Below, in pieces: positions 1 through 7,698 of a stretch of 34,954 bases of DNA. The position numbers and the translations under genes were made by a program. How positions within the stretch are numbered: the stretch's first letter is position 1; each line of letters opens with the position of its first letter. This DNA is from Lachnospiraceae bacterium UBA7060. GTDB taxonomy: Bacteria > Bacillota > Clostridia > Lachnospirales > Lachnospiraceae. The stretch spans positions 1 to 34,954 of the forward strand of contig DLAA01000125.1 in NCBI GenBank assembly GCA_002493835.1, written 5' to 3'. A model generated the notes under the pieces. It searched no databases and was not told where the DNA came from. It saw nothing but the letters and a program-made list of their open reading frames with translations.

Positions 1-162
1 GTGGATATTGTGGAGACAGGTTCCACGCTCAAGGAAAATGGACTTGAAGTGCTGGAAGAAATTTGTCCGCTGTCAGCCCGGATGATTGTCAATCAGGTCA
101 GTATGCAGATGGAGCCTGAGCGGATCAAAAAACTGATTACAGAGCTCAGAAGTCATCTTTGA
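1..162 (+). CDS. hisG: ATP phosphoribosyltransferase, C-terminal end (partial)
   Basis: Only the last 53 codons are present; the gene enters from the left edge in frame 1 and stops with TGA at 160-162. The fragment opens with VDIVETGSTLKENGLEV, the segment of HisG that binds the phosphate of PRPP, and continues with the SARMIVN stretch typical of short-form HisG. HisG catalyses the first step of histidine synthesis, joining ATP and PRPP. The tail ends soon after this region without the extra C-terminal regulatory domain of long HisG, so a short form needing HisZ is expected; hisZ would lie outside the window. The downstream his genes support the call. Confidence 0.85.
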   Translation: MDIVETGSTLKENGLEVLEEICPLSARMIVNQVSMQMEPERIKKLITELRSHL

Positions 163-224
163 CAGCAACGCACATATGCGTTAAAATGAAAACATATAAA
201 ACTGTTTTTTAGAGGGAGAAACTG

Positions 225-971
225 ATGAAAGAATATAAGGGAATTATCATTGCGCTGATTGCCGGAATCTGCGCGATTATCTGTGTGTCTATTTTTACTG
301 GCAATCTGGTAACTTACAAAAGAACCTCAGGCAGCGAGGGCCTTTCAGCGACAGGCTCTGCCAACTGCGATTTTGAGGCGGATCTGATTGTCTGGAGGGG
401 AAGCTTTTCCGGACAGGGAAGCACGACGCAGGAAGCTTACAGTTCCATCAAAAGGGATGCTGAACTTGTAAGAAAATATTTGGTGGACAGTGGTGTGACA
501 GAGGAAGAGATGGTTTTTAGCTCCGTAACCATCAACACACGCTGGGAATCCGAATACAATGAGAACGGCGACAGAATTCGAGACTATATCGATGGTTATG
601 ATCTCTTTCAGAATGTCTCCATCACCTCTGCGGATATAGATAAGATTGAAAATATTTCCAGGGATATCTCCGGATTGATCGAATCCGGTGTACAGTTTGC
701 CTCAGAGGAGCCGGAATATTATTATACAAAGCTGGATGAATTGAAGTTGGAACTAATCCAGGAGGCGACCGAAAATGCCCGGGCAAGGATCGATCTGATG
801 GCCCAGGGCACTGGTTCTACAGTGGGAGAGCTTTTGACTGCGAATCTTGGTGTATTCCAGATCACGGCACAAAACAGCAACACAGAGTACAGTTATGGCG
901 GATATTTTGATACCTCATCCCGCGATAAAACTGCTTCTATCACAGTGCGGTTAAACTATAGTATAGAGTAA
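225..971 (+). CDS. SIMPL domain-containing (DUF541) membrane-anchored protein
   Basis: A 248-residue protein with an N-terminal hydrophobic segment (about residues 7-27) that reads as an uncleaved anchor or signal peptide, followed by a SIMPL/DUF541-type extracytoplasmic domain: an early SATGSA segment, a central heptad-like helical region and a C-terminal TASITVRLNYSIE strand. Family members are surface or periplasmic proteins of unclear function, some linked to oxidative stress. The start has a GAGGGAG ribosome site 5-6 bases upstream. It lies 62 bases after hisG and 43 bases before hisD on the same strand, so it is probably co-transcribed with histidine genes although no role in the pathway is known. 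Confidence 0.8.
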   Translation: MKEYKGIIIALIAGICAIICVSIFTGNLVTYKRTSGSEGLSATGSANCDFEADLIVWRGSFSGQGSTTQEAYSSIKRDAELVRKYLVDSGVTEEEMVFSSVTINTRWESEYNENGDRIRDYIDGYDLFQNVSITSADIDKIENISRDISGLIESGVQFASEEPEYYYTKLDELKLELIQEATENARARIDLMAQGTGSTVGELLTANLGVFQITAQNSNTEYSYGGYFDTSSRDKTASITVRLNYSIE

Positions 972-1014
972 TCAAAGATATAAACGATGTTTCGGCAGGG
1001 AGAAATATAAAAAT

Positions 1015-2304
1015 ATGCGTAAAATAAAACTGACAAATGAATCACAAAAAGACATTCTAGATAAACTCCTTAAGAGGAGTCCCAATAACTACACCGAGTA
1101 CGAGAATGTTGTGGCTGAAATTATTAGAAATGTGCGCGAACACGGCGATCAGGCGATTTTTGAATACACAAAAAAGTTCGATAACTGGGAGAGCAGTTCG
1201 GACAACATTCGTGTAGCGGGCGAAGAAATGGAGTCTGCCTGCGCGGAAGCGGATCCGGCATTTGTGGAAGTAATGAAGAAGTCAGCCGCCAATATCGAAG
1301 ATTTTCACAGGAAGCAGCTTAGAAACAGCTGGATCGATACCAAGCCGGACGGCTCTATTCTGGGACAACGGATTCTGCCCATCGGTATATCAGGAGTCTA
1401 TGTGCCCGGCGGCAAGGCTGCATACCCCAGCAGCGTTCTGATGAATGTGATTCCAGCCAAAGTGGCTGGGGTAGAGCGGATCATTATGACCACGCCCGCA
1501 GGTGCGGACGGCAGGGTGAATCCTGGCACTTTGGTGGCAGCGAAGATAGCGGGCGTAGATGAAATCTATAAGGTTGGCGGTGCCCAGGCTGTTGCGGCCA
1601 TGGCCTTCGGCACAGAGAGCATTCCCAAAGTCGATAAGATCACGGGCCCTGGTAATATTTTTGTGGCATTGGCAAAAAAGGCCTGTTTTGGCTATGTCAG
1701 CATCGACTCCATCGCTGGGCCAAGTGAGATTCTTGTGATTGCGGATGAGACTGCGAATCCCCGCTATGTGGCGGCAGATCTTCTCTCTCAGGCAGAACAT
1801 GATGAACTGGCAAGCGCCATATTGATTACAACAGATGAAGGTCTTGCCCAAGAAGTGGAGCGACAGATCGAAATATTTTTAACAGAATTGTCGAGGGCGG
1901 ATATCATCAAAAACTCATTGGACCATTATGGTTATATCTTGCTTGCGGATTCCATGGACAGCGCTGTGGAGGCGGCTAATGCCATCGCCTCAGAACATCT
2001 GGAAATTTTGACAAAGGATCCTTATCAGGTGATGACCAAAGTTAAAAACGCCGGCGCGGTCTTTTTGGGAGAATATTCTTCGGAGCCTTTGGGAGACTAT
2101 TTTGCGGGGCCGAACCATATCCTGCCGACCAATGGCACTGCAAGATTTTTTTCACCTTTAAACGTGGACGATTTTATGAAAAAATCCAGTATTATCTCCT
2201 ACTCGAAAGAGGCTCTTGAGAAGGCGCACAAGGATATTGAACTGTTCGCCGAAAAGGAAGGGCTGACAGCCCACGCGAATTCCATACGGGTGCGTTTTGA
2301 GTAG
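1015..2304 (+). CDS. hisD: Histidinol dehydrogenase
   Basis: A 429-residue enzyme of normal family length that oxidises L-histidinol to histidine in two NAD-dependent steps in the cytoplasm. The zinc ligands expected from E. coli HisD are visible at matching positions: Q259 and H262 in SQAEHDELA, D361 in LGDYFAGPNH and H421 near the C terminus. The catalytic Glu-His pair is E327-H328 in ASEHLE. The AGPSEILVIAD and GGAQAVAAMAFGT segments are also family signatures. The start is preceded by GGGAG. It is 15 bases upstream of hisB in the same operon. Confidence 0.96.
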   Translation: MRKIKLTNESQKDILDKLLKRSPNNYTEYENVVAEIIRNVREHGDQAIFEYTKKFDNWESSSDNIRVAGEEMESACAEADPAFVEVMKKSAANIEDFHRKQLRNSWIDTKPDGSILGQRILPIGISGVYVPGGKAAYPSSVLMNVIPAKVAGVERIIMTTPAGADGRVNPGTLVAAKIAGVDEIYKVGGAQAVAAMAFGTESIPKVDKITGPGNIFVALAKKACFGYVSIDSIAGPSEILVIADETANPRYVAADLLSQAEHDELASAILITTDEGLAQEVERQIEIFLTELSRADIIKNSLDHYGYILLADSMDSAVEAANAIASEHLEILTKDPYQVMTKVKNAGAVFLGEYSSEPLGDYFAGPNHILPTNGTARFFSPLNVDDFMKKSSIISYSKEALEKAHKDIELFAEKEGLTAHANSIRVRFE

Positions 2305-2319
2305 AAGGAGGAGCATGTC

Positions 2320-2910
2320 ATGTCCAGAACAGCGATTATAGAGAGGAACACAAAAGAAACTCAAATTAAAGCATCTTTTAACATAGACGGCTCAGGAAAG
2401 AGTGAGATTTCTACCGGCATCGGTTTTTTTGACCATATGCTTACCGGGTTTTCCAAACACGGTTTTTTTGATTTGACTATGCAAGTCAACGGAGACTTGG
2501 AGGTAGACGGACATCACAGTGTGGAAGATGCTGGTATTGTACTCGGCACTGTCATTCGGGAGGCGCTGGGAGACAAGGAAGGCATCAAACGTTATGGATC
2601 CTGTATTCTTCCCATGGATGATGCCCTCTGCCTGTGTGCCATTGATCTTTGCGGCCGGCCCTATTTTGTATTTGACTGTGAGTTTCCTGTGGAGCGGGTG
2701 GGGGAGTTAGATACGGAACTTGTGCGGGAGTTTTTTTATGCTGTGAGCTATAGCGCAGGCATGAACCTGCACATAAAGCTGTTAAGCGGCAATAATGCCC
2801 ATCATATGATAGAGGCCATGTTCAAAGCCTTTGGCAGGGCGCTTGACGGGGCATGTTCCCGTGACCCCCGTATAGACGGTGTCCTCAGCACAAAAGGTGC
2901 ACTTGACTAG
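2320..2910 (+). CDS. hisB: Imidazoleglycerol-phosphate dehydratase
   Basis: A 196-residue monofunctional IGP dehydratase, the sixth step of histidine synthesis; it lacks the histidinol-phosphatase domain of enteric HisB. The metal-binding histidine motifs are present: FFDHML (37-41), DGHHSVED (63-70) and AHHMIEAMFKAFGRAL near residues 160-175. A strong AAGGAGG site sits 8 bases before the ATG. An out-of-frame ATG five bases earlier is ignored. The gene lies between hisD and hisIE with short gaps. Confidence 0.96.
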   Translation: MSRTAIIERNTKETQIKASFNIDGSGKSEISTGIGFFDHMLTGFSKHGFFDLTMQVNGDLEVDGHHSVEDAGIVLGTVIREALGDKEGIKRYGSCILPMDDALCLCAIDLCGRPYFVFDCEFPVERVGELDTELVREFFYAVSYSAGMNLHIKLLSGNNAHHMIEAMFKAFGRALDGACSRDPRIDGVLSTKGALD

Positions 2911-2951
2911 GCAGAAATTTTGAACAACAAAAGAAAGGGGAAACTGTCAGT

Positions 2952-4235
2952 ATGGCATATAAGAAATTTATACCCTGTATTTATTTATATAAAGGAGACG
3001 CGGTAAAGGGGTTTTCCGACAGTACAATCATTGATACCAATCCAGTGGCCCTGGCGAAATTCTACAGTGACAACAACGCAGACGAGTTGATCGTCTATGA
3101 TATGTCTGAGAGTGACACGGCTCACGAGGAGGCTCTTGATATCATCAAATCTATCTGCAGCAAAGCAGAAATTCCTGTGATCGGCGCCGGAAATGTGAAG
3201 CGTATGGAGGATATCAAGAAGCTCCTCTACGCAGGTTGTAAAAAGGCAGCTCTCAATTATTCCAAGCCAGGCAATATAGAAATCACAGCTGAGGTTTCGA
3301 AAAAATTTGGCAAAGACAAGATTGTTGCCTGTGTAACAGAAGCTGACAGTATTACCCGAAATGAAACGCTGATCGACGAGTATATCGGAGAAATCATTCT
3401 GGTAAAGGAAACCTGCCTCAAGGAATCCATTGCCGTTTCTCGATTTCCCATGGTGGCTTCCGTTCCAGAAGTTTCTTTGGATAAAATTATGGAGATTTTG
3501 TCAAACGATAACATCTGTGGTATCTCCGGTCATGCCATCAATGAAAATGTGAAGGAGCTTCTGGCAATCAAGTCTCTCTGTCAGAATAACGATATCTCTG
3601 TAAACACCTTCGAATCTTCTATTCCCTGGGAGGCGTTCAAGTTGAATTCTGACGGCCATGTGACGGTGGTAGTGCAGGACTACAAGACCGATGAAGTACT
3701 GATGGTTGCTTACATGAATGAAGAAGCCTACAATATGACCTTAAAGACAGGCAAAATGACCTACTACAGCAGAAGCCGGCAGGAGCTTTGGGTGAAGGGA
3801 GAAACCAGCGGACATTTCCAATATGTAAAATCCCTCACCGCAGACTGTGATATGGATACGATTCTTGCCAAGGTATCCCAGATCGGTGCCGCATGTCATA
3901 CAGGGGCACATTCCTGCTTTTTTAATGAAATTATGGCAAGGGAGTACGAGGAGACCAATCCCCTCAAGGTGTTTGAACAGGTGTTCCATGTGATTCAGGA
4001 CAGAAAGATTCATCCAAAGGAAGGTTCTTACACGAACTATCTGTTTGACAAGGGAATTGATAAAATATTGAAAAAATTGGGGGAAGAGGCGACGGAGATT
4101 GTTATTGCCGCCAAGAATCCGAATCCCAACGAAGTAAAATATGAAATATCGGATTTCCTTTATCATATGATGGTACTTATGGCGGAGAAGAATATCACTT
4201 GGGAAGAAATCACTGCGGAGCTTGCAAGAAGATAA
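2952..4235 (+). CDS. hisI: HisIE (PRA-CH / PRA-PH) with N-terminal degenerate HisF/HisA-like barrel
   Basis: A 427-residue three-part protein. Residues about 1-222 resemble a HisF/HisA TIM barrel: KFIPCIYLYKGDAVKG aligns with the HisF opening IPCLDV, and IPVIGAGNVKRMEDIKKLLYAG with the HisF phosphate loop. The two catalytic aspartates of HisF are not kept (Y11 for Asp11; the VAID strand reads VACV near 126-129), so it is probably not a cyclase. Residues 225-330 are phosphoribosyl-AMP cyclohydrolase, with WVKGETSG (280-287), the metal motif DCDMD (298-302) and CHTG/C322. Residues 335-427 are phosphoribosyl-ATP pyrophosphatase, with GEEATE (377-382) and D401. It catalyses steps 2 and 3 of histidine synthesis and is the last his gene before the terminator. 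Confidence 0.92.
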   Translation: MAYKKFIPCIYLYKGDAVKGFSDSTIIDTNPVALAKFYSDNNADELIVYDMSESDTAHEEALDIIKSICSKAEIPVIGAGNVKRMEDIKKLLYAGCKKAALNYSKPGNIEITAEVSKKFGKDKIVACVTEADSITRNETLIDEYIGEIILVKETCLKESIAVSRFPMVASVPEVSLDKIMEILSNDNICGISGHAINENVKELLAIKSLCQNNDISVNTFESSIPWEAFKLNSDGHVTVVVQDYKTDEVLMVAYMNEEAYNMTLKTGKMTYYSRSRQELWVKGETSGHFQYVKSLTADCDMDTILAKVSQIGAACHTGAHSCFFNEIMAREYEETNPLKVFEQVFHVIQDRKIHPKEGSYTNYLFDKGIDKILKKLGEEATEIVIAAKNPNPNEVKYEISDFLYHMMVLMAEKNITWEEITAELARR

Positions 4236-4287
4236 GTTGTTTCTTACGGATTGCTTGTGCCGTTGATGGTGACATGACGGAAAATGC

Positions 4288-4318
4288 GAACGTACCCGAA
4301 AGGGTACGTTCTTTTTTT
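4288..4318 (+). terminator. Rho-independent terminator of the his operon
   Basis: A perfect 10-bp stem (GAACGTACCC, loop GAAA, GGGTACGTTC) is followed directly by seven T residues. It lies 52 bases after the hisIE stop codon and faces the same direction. Confidence 0.93.
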
Positions 4319-4346
4319 CCCAATTTTAGCATAAAATGCAGTGACA

Positions 4347-4383
4347 AAGGAACTGTTAAAGAATTACTTTTTAACAGTTCCTT
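4347..4383. repeat. Perfect inverted repeat, 14-bp arms
   Basis: AAGGAACTGTTAAA at 4347-4360 and its exact complement at 4370-4383 are separated by 9 bases. There is no T run after it in either direction, so it is not a standard terminator. It sits between the his terminator and the ribosome binding site of the small membrane protein gene at 4415, so it could be an operator or a leader hairpin. Confidence 0.75.
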
Positions 4384-4414
4384 AGAAGAAATGGCAGGAA
4401 AGGATATACGATAT

Positions 4415-4819
4415 ATGGAGAAGAAGGTAACGCCGGAGAAAAGAATGGAACTTGCAAGATATATCCGGGAGGAAAATTTGGGAAACCGCTTAAAACTTAG
4501 ACAACGAGAGAATATTTTATACGGAAAAGAAACGCGGATGCCACTTTATGAAAAGGGATTTTTATCAGAAACAGAAGGTTTTGCCGGCTACAGCATGCCG
4601 GAGGCGGAGAAGACGATTCCTTCCACAGGAGGCTTTAAATACCGCATGGTTCTTGCTGTCTTATTGTTTGTTGGATTTTTGCTCTGTGACACAAGAGACA
4701 GCAAAATTTTTACTTACAGCACAAACGATGTCTACGAGATGATCAGATCGGACAGTCTGCACTTGTCGGAAGGAGGCGAAAACGCTGTGATGGAAGAACT
4801 CGCAGAAATTTTTGACTGA
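4415..4819 (+). CDS. Hypothetical single-pass membrane protein
   Basis: I do not recognise this protein. The open frame extends back into hisIE, but the ATG at 4415 is preferred: it follows the his terminator and has AGGAAAGG 11 bases upstream. This gives 134 residues: a charged N-terminal cytoplasmic part (1-75, rich in Lys/Arg/Glu), one hydrophobic segment at about 76-92 (MVLAVLLFVGFLLC) and a short acidic tail of about 40 residues, predicted outside the membrane by the positive-inside rule. No cysteine pair or enzyme motif is visible. No clear promoter was found between the terminator and the start. It is followed by 210 bases containing the promoter of the next gene. Confidence 0.6.
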   Translation: MEKKVTPEKRMELARYIREENLGNRLKLRQRENILYGKETRMPLYEKGFLSETEGFAGYSMPEAEKTIPSTGGFKYRMVLAVLLFVGFLLCDTRDSKIFTYSTNDVYEMIRSDSLHLSEGGENAVMEELAEIFD

Positions 4820-4867
4820 TTTTTGTACAGAAGCAGAGATGAATTCCATTACAACAACAGCACCGCT

Positions 4868-4896
4868 TTGACTTTATGGTACAAGTCCGCTATACT
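4868..4896 (+). promoter_or_regulatory. SigA-type promoter for the radical-SAM operon
   Basis: TTGACT at 4868-4873 and TATACT at 4891-4896 are separated by 17 bases. The predicted start near 4903 leaves an untranslated leader of about 125 bases before the gene at 5030. Confidence 0.7.
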
Positions 4897-5029
4897 AGTA
4901 CAATGAATATGAATTTTTTCTTTCTTGTATCTGAATCAAGCATCCTGCGTGAATATATCAAAAACTTACAGCTCATATTGGACTTGATTGTACGGGGATG
5001 ATATGGTGTGAAAAATAATGGAGAATTTT

Positions 5030-6898
5030 ATGAGAAAATTAGCGCTTAACGATGATATTTTGATGCGGGTGGAAAAGCCCGCCCGCTATATCGGCAATGA
5101 ATTCAATTCTGTCATAAAAGACAAGGCAGAGATTGGCTTACGCTTTGCCTTGTGCTTTCCCGATGTCTATGAAATTGGTATGTCCCACCTCGGAATCCAA
5201 ATTTTATACAGCATGTTTAACGAGTGGGAAGACGTGTGGTGTGAACGCGTCTATTCTCCGTGGATGGATCTTGATCAGATTATGCGGAAAGAAAAGATCC
5301 CGCTTTTTTGCCTGGAATCTCAAGAACCTGTGAAAAATATGGATTTTCTTGGTATCACCATCCAGTATGAAATGTGTTACACGAACATATTGCAGGTGCT
5401 GGATCTTTCGCAGATTCCCTTTTTTTCCAGGGACCGTGGTGAGGACATGCCCATTGTCATCGGCGGCGGCCCCTGTGTCTACAATCCAGAGCCTATTGCA
5501 GATTTTTTTGATTTGTTTTATGTGGGAGAGGGAGAAACGCAGTATCGCAGGCTGTTTGACTGGTATCTGGAAAATAAACATAATGGTGGTACAAGACAGG
5601 ATTTCCTGCACGGAGCTGCCAAAATTCCTGGCATCTATGTGCCGCAGTTCTATGAAGAATTATACAGGGAAGACGGCACGATCTCAAGCCGCCGAAAGAT
5701 GTATGAGGACATTCCGGATAAGATTTTGAAGGAAATTGTGACAGATGTGAACGAAGCACACTATCCATTAAAACCAGTTGTCCCTTTTATCAAGGTGACG
5801 CAGGACCGGGTTGTTCTGGAAATTCAGCGGGGATGTATCCGTGGCTGTCGATTTTGCCAGGCAGGGCAGATATATCGGCCTGTCCGGGAACGTAGTGCGG
5901 ATAAGCTGAAAGACTATGCCCTGGAAATGTTGAAAAATACGGGACATGAGGAAATCTCTCTCAGTTCCTTGAGCTCAAGCGATTACTCCCAGCTAAATGA
6001 ACTGCTTGATTTTTTGATGAAGGAGTGCAGGGACAAACATGTCAATATCTCCCTGCCCTCCCTGCGGATCGATGCCTTTTCGCTTGATGTGATGAGTAAG
6101 GTGCAGGATGTAAAAAAGAGCAGTCTGACTTTTGCGCCGGAAGCGGGCAGTCAGAGACTGCGGGACGTGATCAACAAGGGATTGACCGAAGAAGTCATTT
6201 TAAAAGGTGCTGCGCTTGCTTTTGAGGGCGGCTGGACAAGGGTCAAGCTTTATTTTATGCTGGGCCTTCCAACGGAGACAGAGGAGGACATTCTGGGGAT
6301 CGGAGATCTCTCAAACAAAATTGCGGCTGTCTTCTATGAGACGGTGCCGAAGGACAAGCGGGTAAATGGCAGAGTGCAGATTGTTGCCAGCACATCTTTC
6401 TTTATTCCAAAGCCCTTCACACCTTTTCAGTGGGCTCCCATGTGCACCGCAAAAGAATTTCTCAACAAGGCACATTTGGCCAGACAGGGCATTATGAGTC
6501 AGCTCAATCAAAAGAGCATCAAATACAATTGGCATGAGGCGGATGTGAGCGTCCTTGAGGGTGTGCTTGCCAGAGGGGACCGCCGGGTGGCGCGGGTGAT
6601 CCTAAAAGCCTACGAAAAGGGCTGCATGTTCGATTCTTGGAGCGAAACTTTCCACAATGACCTGTGGCTGGAAAGCTTTTCACAGTGTGGTGTGGACATT
6701 GGTTTTTATACTACGAGGGAGAGGGCGGACGACGAGATTTTCCCCTGGGATTTCTTGGACTGCGGTGTGACGAAAGAGTTTCTTTTGCGGGAGTGGAAAA
6801 AAGCGAAAGGGCAGACTATATCGCCAAATTGTAAAGCGCAGTGTCAGGGATGCGGCGCAAACCGGTTTGGGGTGGGCATCTGCTATGAAGAAGGATAA
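5030..6898 (+). CDS. TIGR03960-family B12-binding-type radical SAM protein
   Basis: A radical SAM enzyme of 622 residues counted from the ATG at 5030, which has GGAG six bases upstream; the in-frame ATG at 5018 (626 residues) lacks a good site. The N-terminal part (about 35-230) has the layout of a cobalamin-binding-like domain, with FPDVYEIGMSHLG and PIVIGGGPCVYNPEP. The central radical SAM core has the cluster motif RGCIRGCRFCQAG (Cys 269, 273, 276), and the C terminus carries three further cysteines in CKAQCQGCG. The substrate is unknown to me. The gene is followed after 51 bases by the TIGR03936 partner and then an RNase E/G gene, an order I recall as common in Clostridia, suggesting a role in RNA or ribosome modification (inference). 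Confidence 0.88.
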   Translation: MRKLALNDDILMRVEKPARYIGNEFNSVIKDKAEIGLRFALCFPDVYEIGMSHLGIQILYSMFNEWEDVWCERVYSPWMDLDQIMRKEKIPLFCLESQEPVKNMDFLGITIQYEMCYTNILQVLDLSQIPFFSRDRGEDMPIVIGGGPCVYNPEPIADFFDLFYVGEGETQYRRLFDWYLENKHNGGTRQDFLHGAAKIPGIYVPQFYEELYREDGTISSRRKMYEDIPDKILKEIVTDVNEAHYPLKPVVPFIKVTQDRVVLEIQRGCIRGCRFCQAGQIYRPVRERSADKLKDYALEMLKNTGHEEISLSSLSSSDYSQLNELLDFLMKECRDKHVNISLPSLRIDAFSLDVMSKVQDVKKSSLTFAPEAGSQRLRDVINKGLTEEVILKGAALAFEGGWTRVKLYFMLGLPTETEEDILGIGDLSNKIAAVFYETVPKDKRVNGRVQIVASTSFFIPKPFTPFQWAPMCTAKEFLNKAHLARQGIMSQLNQKSIKYNWHEADVSVLEGVLARGDRRVARVILKAYEKGCMFDSWSETFHNDLWLESFSQCGVDIGFYTTRERADDEIFPWDFLDCGVTKEFLLREWKKAKGQTISPNCKAQCQGCGANRFGVGICYEEG

Positions 6899-6949
6899 AT
6901 GTGTCAGCGCTATACAAAAGTATGATCTAACAATCTTTGAGGTGTTCTT

Positions 6950-7648
6950 ATGAAAATTAGAGTTAAATTTGCCAAATACGGCGCCATGAAATTTATCGGG
7001 CATCTGGATATGATGCGGTTTTTCCAAAAAGCAATCCGACGGGCGGATATTGATATGAAATATTCGGAAGGTTTCAGTCCCCATCAAATCATGTCTTTTG
7101 CGGCCCCTCTTGGCGTAGGAATCGAGAGCCGAGGAGAATATATGGATATTGAGGTGCTCTCCATGACCTCCCCTGAAGACATGAAACAGGCACTCAACCG
7201 GGTTATGGTGGAGGGTGTGGAAGTGCTGTCCTTGTCTATTCTGCCGGATCAGGCAAAAAATGCCATGGCCAGCGTTGCGGCGGCATCTTACATGTTGAAA
7301 ATGAGAGAGGGGAATTTTCCAATTCCGGAACTGAAAACAAGAATTCGGGATTTTTATAATCAAGATAATATTCCCTACACAAAGGAGACAAAAAAGAATG
7401 CGATAGAGCTTAACTTGAAACAGGGAATCTATGAGATCGATACCGATGCGTGCGACACAGTTCACATGCTTGTGAATGCAAGCAGCAGCGGCAGCATTAA
7501 ACCTGCTATGGTTTTTGAAAAGCTCTGTCAGTTTGCCAATGTGGAAATCCCAAAGTCTGCCTATCAGATAACAAGGCTGGAAATTTATACGGATCTTGCG
7601 AAAGAGGGGGAAGCGCATCGATTTGTCCCTCTTGCAGAAGTTGGTTAG
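6950..7648 (+). CDS. TIGR03936 family radical-SAM-associated protein (DUF2344)
   Basis: A 232-residue protein beginning MKIRVKFAKYGAMKFIGHLDMMRFFQKAIRRA, the typical start of the DUF2344/TIGR03936 family; YSEGFSPHQIMSFAAPLGVG is the second conserved block. In some bacteria this domain is fused to the C terminus of the TIGR03960 radical SAM protein; here it is a separate downstream gene, which supports a joint function. It contains no cluster-binding cysteines, so it is likely an accessory or substrate-binding subunit. The start has GAGGTG about 10 bases upstream. The molecular reaction is not known to me. Confidence 0.87.
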   Translation: MKIRVKFAKYGAMKFIGHLDMMRFFQKAIRRADIDMKYSEGFSPHQIMSFAAPLGVGIESRGEYMDIEVLSMTSPEDMKQALNRVMVEGVEVLSLSILPDQAKNAMASVAAASYMLKMREGNFPIPELKTRIRDFYNQDNIPYTKETKKNAIELNLKQGIYEIDTDACDTVHMLVNASSSGSIKPAMVFEKLCQFANVEIPKSAYQITRLEIYTDLAKEGEAHRFVPLAEVG

Positions 7649-7664
7649 AGAAGGCCGCGATTAC

Positions 7665-7692
7665 TTGCATTCCTTCTATTATGTGCTATACT
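7665..7692 (+). promoter_or_regulatory. Extended -10 promoter overlapping the start of the RNase E/G frame
   Basis: TTGCAT at 7665-7670 and TATACT at 7687-7692 with a 16-base spacer; TGC precedes the -10 box, making an extended -10. The expected transcription start, near 7699, coincides with an in-frame ATG. Confidence 0.55.
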
Positions 7693-7698
7693 GATTCC

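Noticed and set aside
163..224. Terminator between hisG and the SIMPL gene
   Set aside because: The AACGCA/TGCGTT stem is only six base pairs and is followed by AAAATG, not a T tract.
4199..4414. Long N-terminal extension of the small membrane protein at 4415
   Set aside because: It would start inside hisIE and read through a perfect terminator and a second hairpin.
6680..7618. 312-residue minus-strand open frame opposite the radical-SAM and DUF2344 genes
   Set aside because: It lies antisense to two clear family members, has unusual Cys/His/Phe-rich composition and no ribosome site.
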